NCBI RefSeq assembly: GCF_006716445.1
Contig: NZ_VFPA01000001.1
Coordinates: 1,240,001 to 1,304,000, forward strand
Direction of reading: 5' to 3'
Length of the DNA stretch: 64,000 bases
Source: Pseudonocardia kunmingensis
GTDB lineage: Bacteria; Actinomycetota; Actinomycetes; Mycobacteriales; Pseudonocardiaceae
Made by a program: the position numbers and the translations under genes. The notes under the pieces are model-generated. The model had not been told where the DNA came from. It worked only from the letters and a program-made list of their open reading frames with translations, and searched no databases. Below, one piece after another: positions 25,239 to 33,352 of this stretch (within the stretch, counting starts at the first letter, position 1; every line of letters begins with the position of its first letter).

Positions 25239-27056
25239 TCAGCCCAGCGCCCCCAGGAACCGCTCGGCGACCCCCACGGCGGGCGCCGCCGACGCGCCGT
25301 CCACCACCAGCACCGCGAACGCGACGTCGCCGCGGTAGCCCATGAACCAGCCGTGGGCCCTGCCGTCGGCGGTGAACTCCGCCGTGCCCGTCTTGCCGTG
25401 CACCTCGCCGAGCCCGGCCAGCGTCGACGCCGTGCCCTCGGTGACGACGGCCCGCATCATCGTGCGCAGCTGCTCCAGGACGGCGGGGTCCGGCGCGGCG
25501 GCCGGGACCAGCACCTCGGTGGGCCGGTCGCGGAACAGCTGCGGCACGACCGGTCCGCCGCGCGCGACGGTGGCGGCCGCGAGCGCGACGCCGAACGGGC
25601 TCGCCAGCACCTCGCCCTGCCCGAAGCCGTTCTCGGCGCGCAGGACCTGCTCGGCGGCCGTGGGCACGGAGCCGGTGATCGTGGTGATGCCCGGCACCGC
25701 GTAGTCGGCGCCGATGCCGAACCGCAGCCCCGCTGCGGGCAGGGCGCCGGGTTCGAGGTCGACGGCGAGCTGCGCGAACGTGGTGTTGCAGGAGCGCGCG
25801 AACGCCGTGCGCAGCGGGACCGTGCCGAGCCCGAACCGGCCGGCGTTGGGCACCTCGCGCCCGCCGATCACGGTGGCGGGCGGGCACGGCAGCGGCGTGG
25901 CGGCGGTGACGCCGTCCTCGGCCATCGCCGCGGCCGCCGTGACCACCTTGAACGTGGAGCCCGGCGGGTAGCGGCCGGTGAGCGCGAGCGGGCCCTCGGC
26001 GTCCGCGGCGGGGTTCTGGGCGACCGCGAGCAGGTCACCGGTGGACGCCGACACCGCCACCAGCATCGCTTGCTGCGCCACGGGCTCCACGGCGTCCTCC
26101 GCGGCGGCCTGGATCGTGCGGTCCATCCCGATCGTCACCGTGGTGCCCGAGCGCGGCTCGTGCTCGGCGAGGGTGCGCACCGCGGCGCCGCTGCCGTCGA
26201 CGACGCGCACCGACCAGCCCGGGACGCCCTCGAGCTGCGGCGCGGCCTCGGCGCGGACGCCGGTGAGCACCTGCCGGCCGAAGTCGGCGTCGGGGGCGAG
26301 CAGCCGCTCCGAGGTGGTGAACCGGACGCCGGGCAGGTGGTGGATGGCGTCCTTGACGCTCGCGTAGTCGGTCTCGCGCAGCACCGCGACCGTGTACGCC
26401 CGCCCGTCGGGAGTGCGGGCGGCGCCCTCGGCGATGGACGCCTGCGTGATCTGCGCGTCGAACGGGGACAGTGCCTGCGCGAGCGCGCCGGTGACGGCCG
26501 GCAGGTCGCCCGCGGCGAGCCGGTCCAGCAGCACCGCCACGACGGTGGTGGCCGACAGCAGCGGCGCACCGTCGCGCCCGACGACCGGCGCGGGCGAGGG
26601 CGAGGCGGTGCGCAGCGCGAGCCGCTGGCCGTCCGCCAGCTCGGGGTGCACGACGGTGGGCGCCCAATGGACCCGCCAGCCCTCCTCGGTGTCGGGTGCC
26701 GGGCGCAGTTCCATCTCGGCGAGGTAGTGCCAGCTGCGTTCGGGTCCGAGCCGCCACGTGACGTCGACGGACGCCGACGCCAGGTCGGCGGCCGTGCGCA
26801 CCTGGCCGAGCGTGGCGGTGAGCGCCTCGGGGTCGAGGGATCGGCGGGTGGCTCCGAGCAGCTCACCCGCGCTCTCCGGGTCGTCGGTGAGGGCGGCCGC
26901 GGCCCGGTCGTCGCCCGCCGACCAGGCGCTCAGGAACGCCGTGGCGGTGTCCTGCGCGCCGGTGTCCCGGAAGACCCCGCAGCCGGTGGCGGCGAGCAGC
27001 ACGACGGCCACGACGGCGATCGCGGCGAGCGGCCGGGGAGTTCGGGAGGGCGGCAC
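25239..27056 (-). CDS. Penicillin-binding lipoprotein with MecA-type N-terminal domain (Rv2864c-like)
   Basis: 605 aa, GTG 27056. Signal peptide with lipobox LLAATGC (Cys26). Residues about 30-150 form the NTF2-like MecA_N domain, then a PBP dimerisation part, then the transpeptidase with STFK (Ser367, Lys370), SCN (422-424) and KTG (555-557). A class B DD-transpeptidase that cross-links peptidoglycan outside the membrane; beta-lactams acylate Ser367. The MecA_N domain suggests, but does not prove, low beta-lactam affinity. Part of the conserved map-PBP-GNAT-ispG backbone. Confidence 0.93.
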   Translation of the reverse strand: MPPSRTPRPLAAIAVVAVVLLAATGCGVFRDTGAQDTATAFLSAWSAGDDRAAAALTDDPESAGELLGATRRSLDPEALTATLGQVRTAADLASASVDVTWRLGPERSWHYLAEMELRPAPDTEEGWRVHWAPTVVHPELADGQRLALRTASPSPAPVVGRDGAPLLSATTVVAVLLDRLAAGDLPAVTGALAQALSPFDAQITQASIAEGAARTPDGRAYTVAVLRETDYASVKDAIHHLPGVRFTTSERLLAPDADFGRQVLTGVRAEAAPQLEGVPGWSVRVVDGSGAAVRTLAEHEPRSGTTVTIGMDRTIQAAAEDAVEPVAQQAMLVAVSASTGDLLAVAQNPAADAEGPLALTGRYPPGSTFKVVTAAAAMAEDGVTAATPLPCPPATVIGGREVPNAGRFGLGTVPLRTAFARSCNTTFAQLAVDLEPGALPAAGLRFGIGADYAVPGITTITGSVPTAAEQVLRAENGFGQGEVLASPFGVALAAATVARGGPVVPQLFRDRPTEVLVPAAAPDPAVLEQLRTMMRAVVTEGTASTLAGLGEVHGKTGTAEFTADGRAHGWFMGYRGDVAFAVLVVDGASAAPAVGVAERFLGALG

Positions 27057-27120
27057 GGCGCCGAAGTATGCCGAGCACCCCCGACGACCTCGGGCTTCGC
27101 CCGATCGTGCGCGAGCCCGG

Positions 27121-27747
27121 TCACGGGGCGCAGCGGGCCTCGAACACGGTGCACCGCCGGGTGAGGGTGCGGCGCACCTCGGGGAAGCGGACACCCAGTG
27201 CGTCGTCGATGCGGCGCAGCCGCTCCTCGGGCAGCACGAGCCCACGCGCCATCCGGGCCGGCCGTTCCCCGCCGTGCCAGCTCAGCACGAGCCGACCACC
27301 CGGGCGCAGCACGCGGCGCAGCTCGGCCACGCCGGCGTCCAGATCGGGCCAGATCGCCACGTTGTTGACCGCCACGACGAGGTCGACGGCGGCGTCGGGC
27401 AGGCCGGTGGCCCCGGCGTCGCCCGCCCGCACGTCGAGCCGGCCCGCGGCGATCGCACGGGCGTGCGCGCGGATCGCGAGCCGGCGCATCTCCTCCGAGG
27501 GGTCGACGCCCGTGACGTGCCCGGCCGTCCGGGCGAGCAGGCCCAGCAGCACGCCGGGGCCGTGCCCCACCTCGAGCACGTCCGCGCCGGGCACCGGCCC
27601 GAGCAACCGGGCCACCTCGTGCTGCTGCGCCCGGTTGAGGAGGCGCATGAGCTGCCCGCCGAGCGTGCCGAGCGCGCCGGTCGGGAGTGCGGCGAAGGAG
27701 TTGGGGACGGTGCCGGTGGTCCAGCTCGGTGGTATCGATGCAGCCAT
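27121..27747 (-). CDS. Class I SAM-dependent methyltransferase
   Basis: 208 aa from ATG 27747 (an upstream ATG at 27756 is possible). SAM-binding VLEVGHGPGVLLGLL, acidic VTGVDPSEEM, VAVNNVAIWP and LRRVLRPGGRLVLSWHG. Substrate unknown. It is divergent from a MerR regulator and the two starts nearly coincide, so the regulator probably controls this gene. Similar pairs occur widely in actinobacteria. Confidence 0.83.
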   Translation of the reverse strand: MAASIPPSWTTGTVPNSFAALPTGALGTLGGQLMRLLNRAQQHEVARLLGPVPGADVLEVGHGPGVLLGLLARTAGHVTGVDPSEEMRRLAIRAHARAIAAGRLDVRAGDAGATGLPDAAVDLVVAVNNVAIWPDLDAGVAELRRVLRPGGRLVLSWHGGERPARMARGLVLPEERLRRIDDALGVRFPEVRRTLTRRCTVFEARCAP

Positions 27748-27790
27748 GCAGCCCACCGTGGATGCTCGAGCGCCCTTGATGTCAATCGGC
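27748..27790 (-). promoter_or_regulatory. Candidate MerR-controlled promoter of the methyltransferase gene
   Basis: Read on the minus strand there is a consensus -35, TTGACA (plus-strand TGTCAA at 27780-27785), about 33 bp before the methyltransferase ATG. The following TCAAGGGCGCTCGA is a weak dyad that would sit in the promoter spacer, where MerR proteins bind. A 19-bp spacer would place the -10 near CACGGT. The -35 overlaps the MerR ATG at 27779. Confidence 0.4.
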
Positions 27791-28228
27791 GAGGCGGCCC
27801 GCCGGGTGGGCCTCGCGCCGTCGGCGATCCGGTTCTACGAGGCGGAGGGCCTGCTCGACGCCCCGCGCGGCGACGACGGCCGACGCCGCTACGGCCCCGC
27901 CGAGCTGCGGACGCTCGCGTTCGTCGCCATGGCCCGCGACCTCGGCCTCGGCCTCGCCGCGATCCGGGACGCGCTGCACCCCGGCCCGGACGGCTGGGCG
28001 GCGGTCGTCGACGCCCAGGTCGCCCTGCTCGACGCGCAGATCGCCCGGGCCCGCCGCGCCCGGGAGGTGCTGCTCTCGGGCCGGGACTGCCCCGCCCCGC
28101 AGCCGGTGCGCGACTGCCCCTACCTGCGGGATGCGCTCGACGCGCTGGTAGCGGGGTCGCCGCTGCCCGGTGCCGGCCACCGCGGCGGCGCCGCGACCGG
28201 TAACGCGGCCACCGGTGGTGACGGATGA
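27779..28228 (+). CDS. MerR-family regulator with C-terminal cysteines
   Basis: 149 aa from ATG 27779 (MSIGEAARRVGLAPSAIRFYEAEGLL, the classical MerR N-terminus); an ATG at 27746 would add 11 residues but overlap the divergent gene start. Winged helix, then a dimerisation coiled coil (VDAQVALLDAQIARARRARE), then RDCPAPQPVRDCPYL with two Cys, a possible metal or redox site. Likely regulates the divergent methyltransferase gene and itself. Effector unknown. Confidence 0.85.
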   Translation: MSIGEAARRVGLAPSAIRFYEAEGLLDAPRGDDGRRRYGPAELRTLAFVAMARDLGLGLAAIRDALHPGPDGWAAVVDAQVALLDAQIARARRAREVLLSGRDCPAPQPVRDCPYLRDALDALVAGSPLPGAGHRGGAATGNAATGGDG

Positions 28229-28238
28229 AGGGGCATCA

Positions 28239-28264
28239 TCCGCCCGGTCTAGGCTCCGGGCGGA
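28239..28264 (+). terminator. Stem-loop after the merR gene
   Basis: TCCGCCCGG (28239-28247), 8-nt loop, CCGGGCGGA (28256-28264): a perfect 9-bp GC stem 10 bp past the MerR stop. No T-run follows, as is usual in high-GC actinobacteria. It separates merR from the epimerase gene. Confidence 0.6.
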
Positions 28265-28300
28265 CCTCAAGGACGACGTGAAGAGGACGAGCCTCCCGAC

Positions 28301-28849
28301 ATGCAGATCCACACCACTCCGCTCCCCGGCTCGGCCCTGGTCGACCTGAAGCTCCTGGAGGACGACCGCGGCTTCTTCGCGCGCGCCTTCTGCCGCCAGG
28401 AGTTCGTCGACGCGGGCCTCGAGCCGCTGGTCGAGCAGGCCAACATCTCGTTCAACCACAAGGCGGGCACGCTGCGCGGGTTCCACTACCAGCTGGAGCC
28501 GAACGCGGAGACGAAGTTCATCCGCTGCTACCGCGGCGCGATCTGGGACGTGATCGTCGACCTGCGCCCGGAGTCGCCCACCTACCTGAAGTGGTTCGGC
28601 GCCGAGCTCACCGAGGACAACCGCACCGCGATGTACGTGCCGCGCAACTTCGCGCACGCCTACATCACGCTGACGGACAAGGCCGAGGTCATGTACCAGG
28701 TCTCCACCGCCTACACCCCGGGCGCGGAGCGCGGCCTGCGCTGGGACGACCCCGCGCTCGGCGTCGACTGGCCGATCCCCCCTGCCGTCATCTCGGAGAA
28801 GGACGCGGCCTGGCCGCTGCTGTCCGAGGTCTCGGTGGAGGCCCGCTGA
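28301..28849 (+). CDS. dTDP-4-dehydrorhamnose 3,5-epimerase family protein
   Basis: 182 aa cupin of the RmlC family: DDRGFFARAFCRQEF, NISFNHKAGTLRGFHYQ (catalytic His region), KFIRCYRGAIWDVIVDLR, YVPRNFAHAYITL and a C-terminal WDDPALGVDWPI. It would epimerise a nucleotide-linked 4-keto sugar at C3/C5. No rmlA, B or D lies nearby, so dTDP-rhamnose synthesis is not implied; the partner oxidoreductase overlaps it (TGATG), suggesting a dedicated two-step module for another sugar. Confidence 0.87.
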   Translation: MQIHTTPLPGSALVDLKLLEDDRGFFARAFCRQEFVDAGLEPLVEQANISFNHKAGTLRGFHYQLEPNAETKFIRCYRGAIWDVIVDLRPESPTYLKWFGAELTEDNRTAMYVPRNFAHAYITLTDKAEVMYQVSTAYTPGAERGLRWDDPALGVDWPIPPAVISEKDAAWPLLSEVSVEAR

Positions 28850-30132
28850 TGCTGATCCTGGACACGGCGCTCGCCCGGCGCGAGGCCGAGGACCGCCCGA
28901 TCCGCGTCGGCATGATCGGCGCCGGATTCATGGGCCGCGGGCTGGCCAACCAGATCGTCAACTCGGTGCCCGGCATGCGGCTCGTCGCGATCGCCAACCG
29001 CACCCTCGCCAACGCCGAGCGCGCCTACGCCGAGGCCGGCGTCGAGCCGGTGCGGGTGGAGAACGCCGACCAGCTCGACGCCGCCATCGAGAAGGGCTCG
29101 CCCGCCGTCTGCGAGGACGCGTTCGAGCTGCTCAAGGCCGTGCACCTGGACTGCGTCGTCGACGTCACCGGCGCCGTCGAGTTCGGCGCCCGCGTCACGG
29201 TGGCGGCCATCGAACGCGGCCTGCCCGTCGTCACGATGAACGCGGAGCTGGACGGCACGGTCGGGCCGCTGCTCGCCCACCGGGCGCGCGCGGCCGGCGT
29301 CGTGCTCACCGGCTGCGACGGCGACCAGCCCGGTGTGCAGGGCAACCTCATGCGGTTCGTCAAGGGCCTGGGCGTCACGCCGCTGGTCGCGGGCAACATC
29401 AAGGGCCTGCAGGACGAGTACCGCACCCCCACCACGCAGAAGGCGTTCGCCGAGCGCTGGGGCCAGGACCCGTACATGGTCACGAGCTTCGCCGACGGCA
29501 CGAAGATCTCCTTCGAGCAGGCGATCGTCGCCAACGCGTTCGGCCTCACCGTCCCGAAGCGGGGCATGAACGGCTGGGACCACGAGGGCCACGTCGACGA
29601 GCTGACCACCCGCTACGACGTCGACGAGCTGCGCGAGCTGGGCGGCATCGTCGACTACGTGGTGAAGTCGAAGCCGGGCCCGGGCGTGTTCGTGCTCGGC
29701 ACGCACGACGACCCGAAGCAGCGCCACTACCTGAACCTGTACAAGCTGGGCGAGGGCCCGCTGTACAGCTTCTACACGCCCTACCACCTGTGCCACTTCG
29801 AGGTGCCCAACTCGGTGGTGCGCGCGGTCGACTTCGCCGACGCGGCGCTCGCGCCGCCCGCGGGGCCGCACGTCGACGTGGTGGCCACGGCGAAGCAGGA
29901 CCTCGCGGCCGGCCACACCCTCGACGGGCTGGGCGGCTACGACAGCTACGGCGTGGCCGAGTCCACCGCCGCCACGCGCGCGGAGGGCCTGCTGCCGATG
30001 GGTGTGGCCGAGGGCTGCGTGCTCAAGCGGAACGTGGCCAAGGACGAGGTGCTGACCTACGCCGACGTCACCCTGCCGCCCGGGCGGCTGGTCGACCAGC
30101 TGCGCGAGGAGCAGGACAAGCTCTTCGCCTGA
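28849..30132 (+). CDS. NAD(P)-dependent oxidoreductase with C-terminal SAF domain
   Basis: 427 aa, ATG overlapping the epimerase stop. N-terminal Rossmann motif VGMIGAGFMGRGLANQI, a homoserine-dehydrogenase-like middle (VDVTGAVEFGA, VVTMNAELDGTVGP), the conserved DGDQPG and GNIKG regions, then a C-terminal SAF domain (about 345-427: VVATAKQDLAAGHTLDG...). SAF domains bind sugars or sialic-acid-like ligands in SAF-containing enzymes. Often annotated as putative homoserine dehydrogenase, but linkage to an RmlC-type epimerase points to a modified sugar. Substrate not identified. Confidence 0.8.
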   Translation: MLILDTALARREAEDRPIRVGMIGAGFMGRGLANQIVNSVPGMRLVAIANRTLANAERAYAEAGVEPVRVENADQLDAAIEKGSPAVCEDAFELLKAVHLDCVVDVTGAVEFGARVTVAAIERGLPVVTMNAELDGTVGPLLAHRARAAGVVLTGCDGDQPGVQGNLMRFVKGLGVTPLVAGNIKGLQDEYRTPTTQKAFAERWGQDPYMVTSFADGTKISFEQAIVANAFGLTVPKRGMNGWDHEGHVDELTTRYDVDELRELGGIVDYVVKSKPGPGVFVLGTHDDPKQRHYLNLYKLGEGPLYSFYTPYHLCHFEVPNSVVRAVDFADAALAPPAGPHVDVVATAKQDLAAGHTLDGLGGYDSYGVAESTAATRAEGLLPMGVAEGCVLKRNVAKDEVLTYADVTLPPGRLVDQLREEQDKLFA

Positions 30133-30140
30133 CACCCGCC

Positions 30141-30182
30141 GACGGAGGGCCGGTCCGCACGCCGCGGGCCGGCCCTCCCGTC
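30141..30182. terminator. Bidirectional terminator hairpin
   Basis: GACGGAGGGCCGG (30141-30153) pairs with CCGGCCCTCCCGTC (30169-30182), 13 bp with a one-base bulge and a 15-nt loop. It lies between the converging ends of the SAF oxidoreductase and DoxX genes, so it can serve both. Confidence 0.75.
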
Positions 30183-30185
30183 GTC

Positions 30186-30620
30186 TCAGACCGCGGCGGT
30201 GCGGCGCCGCGAGGCGAGGGCGTGGTCGACGCTGAACCGGCCGGCGCCGACGGCCGCCAGCACCAGCGCCAGTGCACCGATCACGCCGACGAGCTCCCAC
30301 CCGCCGTCGGAGGCGAAGACGCCGTTGGCGGCGTGGACGAGCAGCGCGGCACCGATCATGTCCAGCACGACGAGGACGCCCACCAGCGCCGTCGCCGCAC
30401 CGGCCACGAGCAGGACACCGCCGACGAGCTCGACCAGTCCGGCGAACGCCGCCGAGACGGGCGCGAGCGGCACGCCCATACCGGCGAACCCCTCGGCGGT
30501 GGCGCCGAGGCCGTTCGTGACCACCTTCTGCCAGCCGTGCGCGACGAGCACCACTCCGAGCACCAGCCGGGCCACCAGCAGCGCGGCGTCCCGGGCGGAG
30601 GGCGGCAGCGTGCGGATCAT
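30186..30620 (-). CDS. DoxX-family membrane protein
   Basis: 144 aa, ATG 30620 behind GAGGAG. Four hydrophobic helices; ARLVLGVVLVAHGWQKV at the N-terminus and LVELVGGVLLVAGAATALVG are typical of DoxX/MauE-like proteins. Some act in mycobacterial redox complexes with SodA and SseA, but small DoxX proteins have varied roles. A perfect 8-bp-arm palindrome lies 22 bp upstream (30642-30668), indicating repression control. No partner enzyme adjacent. Confidence 0.87.
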   Translation of the reverse strand: MIRTLPPSARDAALLVARLVLGVVLVAHGWQKVVTNGLGATAEGFAGMGVPLAPVSAAFAGLVELVGGVLLVAGAATALVGVLVVLDMIGAALLVHAANGVFASDGGWELVGVIGALALVLAAVGAGRFSVDHALASRRRTAAV

Positions 30621-30641
30621 GGGGTACGACTCCTCGTGTAG

Positions 30642-30668
30642 GTGAACGCTGAACTGTTGCGCGTTCAC
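30642..30668 (-). promoter_or_regulatory. Candidate operator upstream of doxX
   Basis: GTGAACGC (30642-30649), 11 bp, GCGTTCAC (30661-30668): perfect 8-bp inverted repeat in the doxX promoter region. The 27-bp span suits a MarR, HxlR or TetR dimer. The adjacent TetR gene (30704) has a different-looking motif at its own promoter, so the binder may be encoded elsewhere. Confidence 0.6.
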
Positions 30669-30703
30669 ATTACGAGGGTCGCTGTGACGGCGCGGTGTGG
30701 CCG

Positions 30704-31483
30704 TCAGCTCCCGCCGGCCGCCCGCCTGCCCTCGATGAGCACCCCGAGGCCGTCGAGCACGCACTGCAGCCCGAACTCGAAGTTGTCGAAGCTCGAGTTG
30801 AACGCGCCCGCCTCGCCCACCTTCGTGAGCATCGGCAGCTCCCCCGCCACGACCGCCGGGCCGACGTACTCGCCCTGGATCTCCCACCACTCCTCGTCGC
30901 TGATGCCCGTGCGGTCCGCGGCCTGCATGGCCTCGATCGTGCTCTTGGCCAGCCCGGCGACGAAGGCGCTGAGCGTGACGACCGCGCCGAGCATCTCGTC
31001 CTCGGTGAGGCCGAGGTCGTCGACGGCGCGCAGGGCCACGTCGGTGGAGCGCATCGCGTTGGGGCCCAGCATCGGGCGGCCTTGCGCGATCTGCAGCATC
31101 CACGGGTGCCGCAGGTACATCGCCCACTCCTGGCGCCCGAAGGCCTCGAGCCGGGACCGCCAGTCCCCCTCGAGGACGTCCACCGCCGCGGCGTCCTCGG
31201 CGTAGACCTCGTCGACCATGAGGTCCACCAGCTCGGCCTTGCCCGGGACGTAGCGGTACAGCGACATCGCCCCGACACCCAGCGCCCCCGCGATGCGCCG
31301 CATGGACAGGGCGACCAGCCCCTCGGTGTCGGCCAGCTCGATCGCGGCCCGCACGATCGAGCCGACCGCGAGGCCCGGCTTCGGGCCGCGGGTCGGCTCG
31401 GGCGCCCCGCCCCACATCAACTGCAGGCTGCGTCGGACGGCTGCGCCGCCGTCGGGGCGAGCCGACCCCTCATCGTGTGACAT
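30704..31483 (-). CDS. TetR-family repressor of the adjacent ABC exporter
   Basis: 259 aa. N-terminal HTH: IVRAAIELADTEGLVALSMRRIAGALGVGAMSLYRYVPGK in pattern, then a TetR_C (class D-like) ligand domain with many aromatic residues (EWWEIQGEYVGP). An extended N-terminus of about 35 residues precedes the HTH. Divergent from the drug-exporter-like ABC operon, 70 bp apart, with two matching dyads between (31504-31537), so it most likely represses that operon until a toxic ligand binds. Confidence 0.9.
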   Translation of the reverse strand: MSHDEGSARPDGGAAVRRSLQLMWGGAPEPTRGPKPGLAVGSIVRAAIELADTEGLVALSMRRIAGALGVGAMSLYRYVPGKAELVDLMVDEVYAEDAAAVDVLEGDWRSRLEAFGRQEWAMYLRHPWMLQIAQGRPMLGPNAMRSTDVALRAVDDLGLTEDEMLGAVVTLSAFVAGLAKSTIEAMQAADRTGISDEEWWEIQGEYVGPAVVAGELPMLTKVGEAGAFNSSFDNFEFGLQCVLDGLGVLIEGRRAAGGS

Positions 31484-31503
31484 TGCCGCAGATCCTAAAA
31501 TTG

Positions 31504-31537
31504 AGTACGGTGTACGAAGCTACCAGTACAGTGTACT
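31504..31537. promoter_or_regulatory. Paired TetR operator candidates
   Basis: AGTACA-G-TGTACT (31525-31537) is a perfect 13-bp palindrome; AGTACG-G-TGTACG (31504-31516) is a variant 21 bp upstream, two helix turns. TTGAGT (31501) and TACAGT (31527) may be the exporter -35/-10, so binding would block initiation. The region is clearly richer in A/T than its surroundings. Confidence 0.75.
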
Positions 31538-31553
31538 CAGTGAGGGGGGTGTC

Positions 31554-32540
31554 GTGGCACGCGGGTCCGATGCGGTGATCGTCGACGGGCTGGGCAAGCG
31601 GTTCGGCGACAGGTGGGTGCTGGAGGGGTTCGACCTGACCGTTCCCCAGGGCACGGTCTGCGGGCTGCTCGGCCCCAACGGGGCGGGGAAGACCACGGCG
31701 GTACGGGTGCTCACCACGCTCCTGCGGCCCGACGCGGGGCGGGCGGAGGTCGCCGGGTTCGACGTCGCCCGCCGCCCGGCCCAGGTGCGCCGCGCCATCG
31801 GCTTCACCGGGCAGCAACCCATGGTCGACGAGATCCTCACCGGGCGGGAGAACCTCGTGCACTGGGGCCGGTTGTTCCACCTGCCGGCCCGGGAGGCGGC
31901 GCGGCGGGCCGACGAGCTGCTCGAGCAGTTCGGGCTCACCGAGGCCGCGCACCGGCGGGCCAAGCACTACTCGGGCGGCATGCGGCGCCGGCTCGACATC
32001 GCCAGCAGCCTGGTGCTCGCCCCGCGCGTCTACTTCCTCGACGAGCCGACCACCGGGCTCGACCCGCGCAACCGCGGCGAGGTCTGGAACGCGCTGCGCG
32101 GGCTGGTCGCCGGCGGCACGACGGTGCTGATGACCACGCAGTACCTGGACGAGGCCGACCAGCTCGCCGACCGCATCGTCGTGATCGTCAGCGGGCGCAC
32201 CGTCGCCGCGGGCACGCCCACCCAGCTCAAGAACGCGATCGGGGGCGATCGCATCGACGTCACGATGCGGTCCGAGGCCGACCTCCCCGCCGCCGCCGCG
32301 CTGCTGGCGAGGGGCGCGGGCGGCGAGCCCGAGATCGATGCGCCGGTCCGACGGATCAGCGCCGCCGTGCACGACCGGGTCGCCGCGCTCACCGCGGTCG
32401 TGCGGGCACTGGCGGACGCGGGCCTCGAGGTCGAGGACATCGGCGTGCGCAGGCCCACCCTCGACGAGGTGTTCCTGCACCTCACCGGCCACCCGGCCGA
32501 GGAGCCCGCTCCCACCCCCCGGATCGGGGTGCCGGCATGA
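31554..32540 (+). CDS. DrrA-like ABC exporter ATP-binding protein
   Basis: 328 aa, GTG 31554 behind GAGGGGGG. Walker A GPNGAGKTT, signature SGGMRRRLD, Walker B VYFLDEPTTGLD and the H-loop region MTTQYLDEADQLAD. The QYLDEADQLADRI and C-terminal RRPTLDEVFLHLTG segments are typical of the daunorubicin-resistance (DrrA) subfamily, which pairs with an ABC-2 permease to export drugs or lipids. Overlaps the permease gene by 4 bp. Confidence 0.93.
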   Translation: MARGSDAVIVDGLGKRFGDRWVLEGFDLTVPQGTVCGLLGPNGAGKTTAVRVLTTLLRPDAGRAEVAGFDVARRPAQVRRAIGFTGQQPMVDEILTGRENLVHWGRLFHLPAREAARRADELLEQFGLTEAAHRRAKHYSGGMRRRLDIASSLVLAPRVYFLDEPTTGLDPRNRGEVWNALRGLVAGGTTVLMTTQYLDEADQLADRIVVIVSGRTVAAGTPTQLKNAIGGDRIDVTMRSEADLPAAAALLARGAGGEPEIDAPVRRISAAVHDRVAALTAVVRALADAGLEVEDIGVRRPTLDEVFLHLTGHPAEEPAPTPRIGVPA

Positions 32541-33352
32541 CCACCCTGACCGCCCCCGTGGGCGATGCCCTGCGCTGGACGCTGGTCGACTCCTGGACGA
32601 TCGCGCGCGCCGAGCTGCTGCACTGGGTGCGCAACCCGAGCCTGATCGCGTCCAGCGTCGCGTTCCCGGTGATGTTCGTGCTGCTGTTCGGGTTCGTCTT
32701 CGGCAGCGCGATCGCGGTGCCCGGCGGCGGCGACTACCGCGAGTTCCTCATGCCGGGGATGTTCGCGCAGGCCATGGTCAACGGCGCGGCGGCCACGGTG
32801 GCGGTCGTCGCGGCCAACCGGGCCCTCGGCGTCACCGACCGCTACCGCTCGATGCCCGTGGCCCGCAGCGCCCCGCTGATCGGGCGGAGCCTGGCCGACA
32901 TGGTCGGGTCGGTGCTCGACCTGGTCGTCCTGGTGGCGTGCGGGCTGCTGGTGGGCTGGACCACGCGCACCGGTGTGGGGTCCACGCTGGCCGCGGTCGG
33001 GCTGCTGCTCCTGCTGCGGTTCGCGATGATCTGGGTGGGGATCTTCCTGGGGCTCCTCGTCAGCCAGGAGGCCGCCGGGCTGGCGTGGGCGCCGCTGTTC
33101 CCCCTCACCATGATCGCCAACACCTTCGTCTCCCCGGCGCAGATGCCACCGGTGCTGGGCGCGGTGGCCGACTGGAACCCGATCTCGGCCACGGTCACCG
33201 CCACCCGGCAGCTGTTCGGCAACCCGGGCGCCGAGCTCACCGCCACCTGGCCGGCGCAGCACGCGATGCTGCTGGCCGTGCTGTGGCCGGTGGCCATCGT
33301 CGCGGTGTTCCTGCCGCTCGCGGTGCACCGCTACCGGCGCACGTCAGGCTGA
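32537..33352 (+). CDS. DrrB-like ABC-2 exporter permease
   Basis: 271 aa with six hydrophobic segments. N-terminal WTIARAELLHWVRNPSLI and PVMFVLLFGFVFG, and ANTFVSPAQMPPVLGAVADWNPI near the C-terminus, are the usual ABC2/DrrB marks. Works with the ATPase encoded just before. Its 3' end overlaps the convergent methyltransferase gene by 9 bp. Substrate unknown; TetR control suggests a xenobiotic or an antibiotic-like compound. Confidence 0.92.
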   Translation: MTTLTAPVGDALRWTLVDSWTIARAELLHWVRNPSLIASSVAFPVMFVLLFGFVFGSAIAVPGGGDYREFLMPGMFAQAMVNGAAATVAVVAANRALGVTDRYRSMPVARSAPLIGRSLADMVGSVLDLVVLVACGLLVGWTTRTGVGSTLAAVGLLLLLRFAMIWVGIFLGLLVSQEAAGLAWAPLFPLTMIANTFVSPAQMPPVLGAVADWNPISATVTATRQLFGNPGAELTATWPAQHAMLLAVLWPVAIVAVFLPLAVHRYRRTSG

